A DNA stretch of 64,000 nt. Source: an uncultured Alistipes sp. (lineage in GTDB: Bacteria; Bacteroidota; Bacteroidia; Bacteroidales; Rikenellaceae). Under the pieces are notes generated by a model that made no database searches, was not told where the DNA came from, and was given only the letters and a program-made list of their open reading frames with translations. The first letter of the stretch is position 1. Every line of letters starts with the position of its first letter. Position numbers and translations under genes: made by a program. Shown here piece after piece: positions 44,577 through 51,520 of the stretch. The stretch spans positions 310,001-374,000 of the forward strand of contig CALVCS010000011.1 of assembly GCA_944326035.1 (NCBI GenBank), given 5' to 3'.

Positions 44577-45365
44577 ATGGATAAACGTTTGGAAGCATTC
44601 GGACGTCTGCTGGACGTGTTGGATGAACTGCGGGTCAAGTGCCCCTGGGATCGTGAACAGACTTTTACTTCGTTGAGAAATAGTACGATCGAAGAGACGT
44701 ATGAATTGGTCGACGCTTTGATGGATGAGAATCTGGATGGGATCAAAAAAGAGTTGGGCGATTTATTGCTCCATGTCGTTTTTTATGCTAAAATCGCTTC
44801 GGAAAAGGGAGCTTTCGATATTGCTGATGTAGCGAATGCCGAGTGTGACAAGTTGATTTTCCGTCATCCGCATGTTTTTGGATCGGTGGAAGCCGATACG
44901 GTCGATCAGGTCAAACAGAATTGGGAAGATCTGAAATTGAAGGAAAAGGAAAAAGCCCATGAAAAGAAACGGGTGTTGTCGGGGGTTCCGCGCAGTCTGC
45001 CGTCGATCGTGAAAGCCTATCGGATCAGCCAGAAGGTCTCTGCAGCGGGGTTTGATTGGGAGAAGAAAGAGGATGTGTGGGATAAAGTGCGGGAAGAGAT
45101 CGGCGAGTTGCAGACGGAGATGCAGGCCGAAGATCCGACCCATCGTGAAGAAGAGTTGGGCGATCTGCTCTTTTCGTTGGTCAATGTCGCCCGATTGTAC
45201 GGTCTGAATCCCGATGCGGCGTTGGAAAAAACTAATCGAAAATTTATCCGTCGATTTACGCAGGTCGAGGAAAAGGCGGAAGCTGAAGGGAAAACCTTAC
45301 GCCAGATGACCCTGCCTGAAATGGAAGCGCTGTGGCAGGAAGCTAAAAAATCGGAACGGGAATAA
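44577..45365 (+). CDS. mazG: Nucleoside triphosphate pyrophosphohydrolase MazG
   Basis: 262 residues with two MazG helical repeats: CPWDREQTFTSLRNSTIEET with KKELGDLLLHVVFYAKIA (about 20-80), and a second REEIGELQTEM with REEELGDLLFSLVNVARLYG (about 165-215). The EExxE and ExxD sets bind magnesium. The enzyme hydrolyses NTPs and dNTPs to monophosphates, cleaning damaged nucleotides and affecting (p)ppGpp stress in E. coli. Length and order match the housekeeping two-domain MazG. It has its own short-leader promoter. Confidence 0.94.
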   Translation: MDKRLEAFGRLLDVLDELRVKCPWDREQTFTSLRNSTIEETYELVDALMDENLDGIKKELGDLLLHVVFYAKIASEKGAFDIADVANAECDKLIFRHPHVFGSVEADTVDQVKQNWEDLKLKEKEKAHEKKRVLSGVPRSLPSIVKAYRISQKVSAAGFDWEKKEDVWDKVREEIGELQTEMQAEDPTHREEELGDLLFSLVNVARLYGLNPDAALEKTNRKFIRRFTQVEEKAEAEGKTLRQMTLPEMEALWQEAKKSERE

Positions 45366-45451
45366 AAAACTCGGAACAAGAGGAAATAACGAGCCGCAGG
45401 AGTACTTCCCTGTCGGTGAAATTTTGGGAAAACAATTCAAACAAGGATAAA

Positions 45452-45982
45452 ATGGCAATTATTAAAACAGTACGGGGCCATCGACCCGTTATCGGAGAGA
45501 ATACGTTTTTGGCAGACAATGCCGTGGTCGTGGGAGATGTGACGATCGGACGCGATTGTGGCATTTGGTTTAGTGCGGTGGTGCGTGGCGATGTCAACAC
45601 CATTACGATCGGCGACCGGGTGAATATTCAGGATGGTGCGGTGATTCATACGCTGTATCAACGGTCGGTGACCGAAATCGGTAACGATATTTCGATCGGT
45701 CATAACGCCAATATTCATGGGGCGAAGATCGAAGATCGTTGTTTGATCGGGATGGGTGCAACGATTCTCGATCATGCCGTAGTCGGTACCGGGTCGATTG
45801 TGGCTGCCAATTCATTGGTGCTGACCGGTACGATTATCGAACCGGGGAGTATTTATGCAGGGGTACCTGCCAAAAAGGTGAAAAACGTCACCCCGGAACA
45901 GGTTCGGGAGATTATCGAACGTACGGCGCGGGATTACATCATGTACGCTTCGTGGTTTAAAGACGAAGAGAATCAAAAATAG
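45452..45982 (+). CDS. Gamma-carbonic-anhydrase-like hexapeptide protein (YrdA family)
   Basis: 176 residues of left-handed beta-helix built from hexapeptide turns (FLADNAVVVGDVTIGRDCGI, VRGDVNTITIGDRVNIQDGA, ISIGHNANIHGAKI), then a C-terminal helix (VREIIERTARDYIMYASWFK). Metal-ligand histidines are present in AVIHT, SIGHNANIHG. Members bind zinc or iron as trimers; most bacterial YrdA-type proteins lack strong carbonic anhydrase activity. ATG 45452 is the family start; an in-frame TTG 12 codons earlier is less likely. It lies 86 bp after mazG and 68 bp before the next kinase gene. Confidence 0.88.
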   Translation: MAIIKTVRGHRPVIGENTFLADNAVVVGDVTIGRDCGIWFSAVVRGDVNTITIGDRVNIQDGAVIHTLYQRSVTEIGNDISIGHNANIHGAKIEDRCLIGMGATILDHAVVGTGSIVAANSLVLTGTIIEPGSIYAGVPAKKVKNVTPEQVREIIERTARDYIMYASWFKDEENQK

Positions 45983-46050
45983 TCGCTGCACATCGTCCCC
46001 ATACCGTGCGCAGTAAATAGAAGAGACGAGCCGCAAAAAAGAGAAAAGGC

Positions 46051-47067
46051 ATGAGACAAGGAGCCAAATACCGGATTCTCGGTATTAATGTGTTAGTCGC
46101 GTTGGCGTTGACGTTGATGCTGAACTTCTCTTTTTTGCTGGTGAGAGAACATCCGGGACGTCGGCCGGATTTTTTCCCGGATTTCTTTATCCTGGTACAG
46201 GTTTTATATTTCTTTTTCGTCTCGTGGGTGATGTTAACCGTGAATACGGTCAAACAGTGGAGCCTGATGCGGCGGATCGGTATCAGTCTATTACTGCTCG
46301 GTTTATGGTATCTGCTGACTCCGGAATTCCATCGCGGACGAGACGAGTGGAGCATTATGTTGTATAGCCGCAAGTTGTACAACCCCTTCCATGTGCTACG
46401 CTTCTCGTTTGTGGGGGTCGTCAGTGTGTTGTACGGATTGATCTATGATCTGATCTACCAGAAACAATACATGGCGATCGAAAATGAACGCCTGCGGAGT
46501 GAGAATCTGCAAACCCGTTTCAATCTGCTGGCCAATCAGATCAGTCCGCATTTTCTGTTCAATTCGCTCAATTCGTTGACGATGTTGGTGCGTGAAGGCT
46601 CCTCGGAGCGAGCGTTGCACTATATCGATCGACTGGCGGATACGTTCCGGTATACGTTGCAATCCGGCAAGAACGAGTTGACGACGCTCTCCGAAGAGAT
46701 GCGTTTTACGGAGGCCTATTTTTACCTGCTGTCGATCCGATATGAGAATAAGCTCTTTTGGGATGTGGAGGTGGAACCGCGTTATATGGCCTGGCGCTTG
46801 CCTTCGATGTCGTTGATGCCTCTGATCGAAAATGCCGTCAAACACAACACCATTACCCTCGCCCACCCGTTTCGGATATCGGTTCGCACGGCGAATGGGT
46901 ACTTGATTGTCCGCAATCCGTTGGTGCCTAAAATCGAATCGACGACCGGTACCGGGATCGGTTTGAAAAATTTGTCGCAACGCTATCAGTTGTTGACGGG
47001 CCGAAAGATTGAAGTGTCGGATCAGGATGGCTGCTTTACCGTTACCTTACCGTTGGTTCAACCTTAA
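46051..47067 (+). CDS. LytS-type sensor histidine kinase (system 2)
   Basis: 338 residues. Four membrane segments lie in the first 135 residues (INVLVALALTLMLNFSFLL, FILVQVLYFFFVSWVML, IGISLLLLGLWYLL, VVSVLYGLIYDLIY). A short coiled coil follows, then the His_kinase motif LANQISPHFLFNSLNSLTML and the ATP-binding end LMPLIENAVKHNTITL with GTGIGLKNLSQRYQLL. It shares layout with the kinase at 24.7 kb but differs in most positions, so the two are old paralogues. Six base pairs separate it from its regulator. Confidence 0.92.
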   Translation: MRQGAKYRILGINVLVALALTLMLNFSFLLVREHPGRRPDFFPDFFILVQVLYFFFVSWVMLTVNTVKQWSLMRRIGISLLLLGLWYLLTPEFHRGRDEWSIMLYSRKLYNPFHVLRFSFVGVVSVLYGLIYDLIYQKQYMAIENERLRSENLQTRFNLLANQISPHFLFNSLNSLTMLVREGSSERALHYIDRLADTFRYTLQSGKNELTTLSEEMRFTEAYFYLLSIRYENKLFWDVEVEPRYMAWRLPSMSLMPLIENAVKHNTITLAHPFRISVRTANGYLIVRNPLVPKIESTTGTGIGLKNLSQRYQLLTGRKIEVSDQDGCFTVTLPLVQP

Positions 47068-47073
47068 TGGAGC

Positions 47074-47835
47074 ATGAAAACGCTGATCATCGAAGATGAA
47101 ACCGCTGCGGCATTGAACTTGCAGCGGATGTTGGCCGAGGCCGATCCTCAGATAGAGGTGCTGGCGGTATTGGATACGGTGGTGGATAGCGTGGAGTGGT
47201 TTCGGCACAATGAACAGCCCGATCTGGTCTTTATGGATATTCATTTAGCCGATGGGCAGGCGTTCAATATTTTTGATCATGTGGAGGTCAACTCTCCGAT
47301 TATCTTTGCCACGGCTTATGATCGCTATGCGTTGGATGCCTTCAAAGTCAACAGCATCGATTATCTGCTCAAACCGATCAAAACGGTCGATCTGCAACGT
47401 GCCTTAGACAAATTTAAACGGTTGACCCAGTCGGAGCGTCAGGCGTATAGTCGCCGTGTACACGAAGCCATGAGCACCTCTTCCGGATCGATGCAGGCGT
47501 TTCTGATCCCGCAACGAGATAAGTTGATCCCGCTGGAGATCGAAAAAATAGCCTATTGTTATACCTCGGCCGAAAAGGTCGTGGCGGTAACCTACGATGG
47601 GGTTACGTTGCCGTTGGATCGCTCCCTGGACCAGTTGAGTGCCCTGCTTCCTGCCCATGATTTTTTCCGGGCCAACCGTCAGTTTATCGTGGCCCGACAG
47701 GCGATTGTCGACATCTCGGTCTGGTTCGGAAGCCGGGTTACGCTGAATTTGTGTGTAAAGACGCCCGAACGGATTGTGGTCAGCAAAGTGCGCACCCCGG
47801 AATTTAAACGCTGGTTTACCCAACTTTCTACCTGA
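47074..47835 (+). CDS. LytTR response regulator (system 2)
   Basis: 253 residues. The receiver has IIEDETAAALNLQRML, Asp in DLVFMDIHLADG, and FATAYDRYALDAFKVNSIDYLLKPI. A LytTR domain follows from about residue 145 with FLIPQRDKLIPLEIEKIAY, DFFRANRQFIVARQAIV and IVVSKVRTPEFKRWF. The DNA-contacting region resembles that of system 1, in keeping with their similar repeat cores (CGTTTCA). A repeat pair starts 5 bp after its stop codon, ahead of the outer-membrane protein gene. Confidence 0.94.
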   Translation: MKTLIIEDETAAALNLQRMLAEADPQIEVLAVLDTVVDSVEWFRHNEQPDLVFMDIHLADGQAFNIFDHVEVNSPIIFATAYDRYALDAFKVNSIDYLLKPIKTVDLQRALDKFKRLTQSERQAYSRRVHEAMSTSSGSMQAFLIPQRDKLIPLEIEKIAYCYTSAEKVVAVTYDGVTLPLDRSLDQLSALLPAHDFFRANRQFIVARQAIVDISVWFGSRVTLNLCVKTPERIVVSKVRTPEFKRWFTQLST

Positions 47836-47840
47836 CGATC

Positions 47841-47874
47841 GGCGTTTCACCCCTGGAATTTGGCGTTTCACCCC
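47841..47874 (+). promoter_or_regulatory. Putative LytTR operator 2: GGCGTTTCACCCC repeated with 21-bp period
   Basis: Two identical 13-bp direct repeats at 47841-47853 and 47862-47874. Expressed as GGCGTTTCAC-N11-GGCGTTTCAC, it has the layout I recall for the E. coli YpdB site (GGCATTTCAT-N11-GGCATTTCAT). It shares CGTTTCA with operator 1 and sits at almost the same distance from a -7 box. Confidence 0.78.
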
Positions 47875-47904
47875 GAAGAAGGACTTCAATCTCCCGAAAT
47901 ATAT

Positions 47905-47912
47905 TATTTTTG
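47905..47912 (+). promoter_or_regulatory. Activator-type promoter -7 box TATTTTTG for the outer-membrane protein
   Basis: An exact TAnnTTTG, 34 bp after the end of the second CGTTTCA core and 28 bp before the ATG. As in system 1, no TTTG is found 19-21 bp upstream, suggesting dependence on the LytTR regulator. Confidence 0.62.
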
Positions 47913-47940
47913 GGAAATTTTGAAAATTCGGGGTATTTTT

Positions 47941-50835
47941 ATGCATAGACTTTTACGTTTTTTAGGAATCGGTATTTTGCTTTTAGGGGTGTGGCCGTTG
48001 TCCGCTCAAACCGCCGGCAAGCTTACCGGTATCATTCAAGATAGTACGACGCAGGAAGGAATCGTGGGGGCCGTGATCGAGGCAGCTCCTGTCGCGAATC
48101 CCGATCAGAAAAAGTACCAGACCTCTACCTTGGAAGGCCGTTTTGAGTTTACCGGCCTGTCTGCCGGAGAATATACGTTGACCGTTTCGTTTCTCGGCTA
48201 TAAGACGTTGACTTATCCGGTGAAATTGGGCCGTAAGGCCCTCAATGTGGGGACTATTCCGTTGCAACCGGAAGCAAAGGAGCTGGAAGAGGTGGTGGTG
48301 ACCGGTCGTGCCATGCGAACTTCCGCCAAAGGCGATACGATTATTTATAATGCCGATGCTTTTAAGGTCACTCAGGATGCGTCGACCGAACAACTGTTGG
48401 CGAAAATGCCGGGGGTTCGGGTGGTTGACGGAACGGTGGAAGCGCACGGAGAGACCGTGCAAAAAGTATTGGTGGACGGGAAGGAGTTCTTTGGCGACGA
48501 TGTGACGACGGCGATCAAAAACTTGCCGGCCGAAGTGATCGAAAAAGTCGAAGTGTTCAATAAATTGAGCGATCAGGCGGAATTTAGTGGCGTGGATGAC
48601 GGGGAAGGTTATAAAGCGCTGAATATCGTCACCCGCAATAAGATGAATCGAGGCTCCTTCGGACGTTTTTATGCCGGTTATGGCTTCAATGACAAATACA
48701 ACGTGGGTGCCAGTTTGAATCTGTTCAATGACAAACGACGGATTTCGATCATCGGGATGGCGAATAATATCAATGAACAGAATTTTGCCACCGATGATAT
48801 TCTGGGTGTGATGGGTTCTTCGACCAGCGATGGTGGAGGTCAACGTCGAGGTGGGGCAAATTTTATGGTTCCGACCAGCAAAGGGGTTTCGACGGTCTAT
48901 TCGTTGGGGTTGAATTATAGTGAAAAGTTTTCAGAAAAGGTCAAATTGGATGCCAGCTATTTCTTCAATACCAACCGCAATGAGACGCAGACGTTGACCG
49001 ATCGAACCTACTACATGACGGATGACGAGACGCAGTATTATGATGCGGAAAACAATCGGCAGACGCGCAACTATAATCATCGTTTCAATGCCCGTCTCGA
49101 TTATCGGATCAATGAAAACAATTCGTTGATGTGGCGTCCGAGAATTTCTTTGCAGACCAATGATGCGACGACGCTGGATACCTCGTCCCAGTATTTGAGC
49201 GCGACGGCTCTGGAAAAGGCCTTGTTGAATATCTTTAACAGTGCGTCATCGACCCATACTGAAGGGTACAATATCTCCAATTCGCTGGTCTACATGCATA
49301 AATTCGGCGAGAAAAAGGGCCGTATGCTGACCACGTTCTTGAATGCCAATTTCTCGAAAAACGATAGCGATCAGGATAAATACTCGTTGACGCGCTACTA
49401 CAATCCCGAAACCGAAAGTTTGCTGGATCAATATATTCGAAACCATTCGAAGAGTTATCGACTAAGCGGCAATCTGATGTATTCGGAGCCGATCTCTCCG
49501 CGCTCTCAATTGTTGATGAGTTATCGGGTTTCCTATAACTATAGCGATCGGGACAAACGGACCTATGAAATGCCGGATGAGGAGTTCCTGGATGAATATT
49601 CCAATACGTATAACAGCGGTTATCTGACCCAAAGCGTTGGGCCGGGATATCGTTACAAACAAGGAAAGTCGATGTTTGTCGCCAATATCTTCTATCAGGC
49701 GTCCAGTTTGACGGGGAATCAGCTCTTTCCTTCGATGGCAAATCCGAATACGTCGGCTCATTTCAACAATGTGACCTACATGGCGATGTTGAATTTTCAG
49801 TTCAATCCCTCCACGACGCTGCGAACGATGTTGCGTTCCTCGACCAATAACCCCTCGGTGACCCAATTGCAGGATGTGCTGGATATTTCGAATCCGTTGT
49901 TTGTCTCGCAGGGGAACCCTTCGTTGCGTCCGGTCTACTCCCATCGGTTATACATGAATTTTGTGAAAGCCAATACGGAAAAGGGACGAACCTTTATCGC
50001 CTCTTTGGGCGGGACGGCCCAGTCGAACTATATCGCCAATAGTGTACAGATTGCGGATAAAAATAATTATGAAATCACGGATGGAGCCGGCAATGTGGTT
50101 ACGGTACTCGATCAGGGAGCACAATATTCACGTCCGGTCAATCTGAACGGTTATTGGAGTGTCAATGGATCGTTGAGTTATGGGGCGCCGATTCAGTTCA
50201 TTCGAAGTAATTTGAACGTGAATGCCCAGGTGCTGTATTCGGCCCTGCCGGGGATTCTCAATCTCCAAAAAAACACCACCAATACCTTCTCTTATATCGG
50301 AGGTGCTACCTTGGGGAGTAATATCAGCGATAAGATCGACTTTACGTTCAGTTATAATGTCGGGTACAACATTGCGAAAAATGCGGCTCGGCCTCAGACC
50401 AATAACGAATATGTCAATCAATCGGCCACGGGACGTTTCAAATGGGTGACCTGGGGCGGAATTACCTTACAGGCCACTGCCAATTATGCAAAATATACCG
50501 GGGTGACCGATCAGTTTACGGAAGAGTATCTGCTGCTCAATGCTTCGCTGGGCAAGAAATTGTTTAAAGGGCAGCGCGGAGAAATTAACGTAACGGTCAA
50601 TAACCTATTGAATCAAAATGAAGTGTTTGTGCGTAACGTGACAGCCGCCTATATCGAGAATGTGATGACCAATCTGATCGGCCGCTATGTGAGCATCAAT
50701 TTCATCTACAATCTGCGCCGTTTCGGCGGTAAGACGGTCGATAGTATTCCTGCCGGGAAAGGTGGGCCGGATATGTTACGTCCGGGCGGTCCGGGTGGGC
50801 CTGGAGGTCCTCCTCCCCCGCCTCCTCATGCTTAA
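47941..50835 (+). CDS. Outer-membrane beta-barrel protein, TonB-receptor-like, with Gly/Pro-rich tail
   Basis: 964 residues. Signal peptide about 1-24 (GIGILLLGVWPLSAQT). A carboxypeptidase-regulatory-like domain at 27-110 (GKLTGIIQDSTTQEGIVGAV) is followed by a plug-like region (LEEVVVTGRAMRTSAKGDTI, LLAKMPGVRVVDG, VLVDGKEFFGDDVTTAIKNL). The long barrel resembles the OMP_b-brl_3 group of SusC-related proteins, and its last strand is YVSINFIYNLRRF. About 35 residues follow the barrel, ending with a Gly/Pro tract and PPPPPPHA, so the usual terminal aromatic residue is displaced. No SusD partner or TonB box is evident. The LytTR promoter just upstream suggests it is the output of system 2; its ligand is unknown. 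Confidence 0.88.
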   Translation: MHRLLRFLGIGILLLGVWPLSAQTAGKLTGIIQDSTTQEGIVGAVIEAAPVANPDQKKYQTSTLEGRFEFTGLSAGEYTLTVSFLGYKTLTYPVKLGRKALNVGTIPLQPEAKELEEVVVTGRAMRTSAKGDTIIYNADAFKVTQDASTEQLLAKMPGVRVVDGTVEAHGETVQKVLVDGKEFFGDDVTTAIKNLPAEVIEKVEVFNKLSDQAEFSGVDDGEGYKALNIVTRNKMNRGSFGRFYAGYGFNDKYNVGASLNLFNDKRRISIIGMANNINEQNFATDDILGVMGSSTSDGGGQRRGGANFMVPTSKGVSTVYSLGLNYSEKFSEKVKLDASYFFNTNRNETQTLTDRTYYMTDDETQYYDAENNRQTRNYNHRFNARLDYRINENNSLMWRPRISLQTNDATTLDTSSQYLSATALEKALLNIFNSASSTHTEGYNISNSLVYMHKFGEKKGRMLTTFLNANFSKNDSDQDKYSLTRYYNPETESLLDQYIRNHSKSYRLSGNLMYSEPISPRSQLLMSYRVSYNYSDRDKRTYEMPDEEFLDEYSNTYNSGYLTQSVGPGYRYKQGKSMFVANIFYQASSLTGNQLFPSMANPNTSAHFNNVTYMAMLNFQFNPSTTLRTMLRSSTNNPSVTQLQDVLDISNPLFVSQGNPSLRPVYSHRLYMNFVKANTEKGRTFIASLGGTAQSNYIANSVQIADKNNYEITDGAGNVVTVLDQGAQYSRPVNLNGYWSVNGSLSYGAPIQFIRSNLNVNAQVLYSALPGILNLQKNTTNTFSYIGGATLGSNISDKIDFTFSYNVGYNIAKNAARPQTNNEYVNQSATGRFKWVTWGGITLQATANYAKYTGVTDQFTEEYLLLNASLGKKLFKGQRGEINVTVNNLLNQNEVFVRNVTAAYIENVMTNLIGRYVSINFIYNLRRFGGKTVDSIPAGKGGPDMLRPGGPGGPGGPPPPPPHA

Positions 50836-50857
50836 ATGAGTGAAATGAGAAAAAACG

Positions 50858-50885
50858 AAAACGGCCCTATACAGGGCCGTTTTTT
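50858..50885 (+). terminator. Rho-independent terminator of the outer-membrane protein gene
   Basis: AAAACGGCCCT-ATAC-AGGGCCGTTTT, an 11-bp perfect stem followed by a T-run, 22 bp after the stop codon. Confidence 0.9.
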
Positions 50886-51465
50886 GATATCAATAGACAC
50901 GATGCTGAAATGGAGAAAGCCGAGCTGCTATGGGTGGTCAAAGACGCAAAAGATGGCGGGTATGGCGACTGATGGATGGAGAGAAACCGGAAAAATGGTA
51001 AGTTTCGTTTTCTCATAGGAGGCTTCGGTAAACATGCGGAACGTGTCGAATTCGTCAAGAGAATAGAGCTATCTGCGTCTATCGTCCCAAAACCTCAGAA
51101 GGTCTTCTGGAAATGCGCATTCGGTACTTTCACCCTACTCTCCCACCACATTCCCCGATGACGCTCCCGATCCTATTCTTGATGATGCCCTAAAACAATG
51201 TGCCTAAGACTACCGGGCGATGAAAGCCAGTTCCGAAAAGCTCATGCCGGCTGCTTTGCGACGGCGTCCGTCGACGATCAGCAGGCACCAGATTCCGTCC
51301 TTTTTGTGTCCGATCTCTCAGCTAAGTCTTTCTATCATGCCTGCAAGATAAGATACGATCCCAAACAAGATACCTGGTATTTCTTCGCAAAGGTATGATC
51401 CTCATCGAAAGTTTGTAAGGAGTAGTTCTCTTGAGCGAGGAATGTCGAATCGATAGATGCAGGAC
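50886..51465. other. 580-bp gene-poor stretch, possibly a decayed gene
   Basis: No intact gene is visible. On the minus strand a -7 box TACCTTTG (51395-51388) is followed by a reading frame starting at about 51337. It runs MIERLS, a TGA stop, then EIGHKKDGIWCLLIVDG and RRRKAAGMSFSELAFIAR before further stops. This protein-like text broken by a stop could be a degraded gene, but I cannot name a family. Short plus-strand frames here (for example 50976-51161 and 51198-51398) look random. Confidence 0.35.
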
Positions 51466-51500
51466 AAAAAAGAGTTCTCCGACAGGGAGAACTCTTTTTT
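51466..51500. terminator. Bidirectional terminator downstream of the S9 peptidase
   Basis: AAAAAAGAGTTCTCC / GGAGAACTCTTTTTT, a 15-bp inverted repeat with a five-base loop, T-runs on both strands. It lies 21 bp beyond the S9 peptidase stop on the minus strand. Confidence 0.9.
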
Positions 51501-51520
51501 GTAAGGTTAAGGCGAGGCGC

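Noticed and set aside
50760..50835. The Gly/Pro coding tract as a tandem DNA repeat or CRISPR-like structure
   Set aside because: It is in frame inside the outer-membrane protein gene and ends at its stop codon, so it encodes a low-complexity protein tail; no CRISPR repeats occur anywhere in the window.
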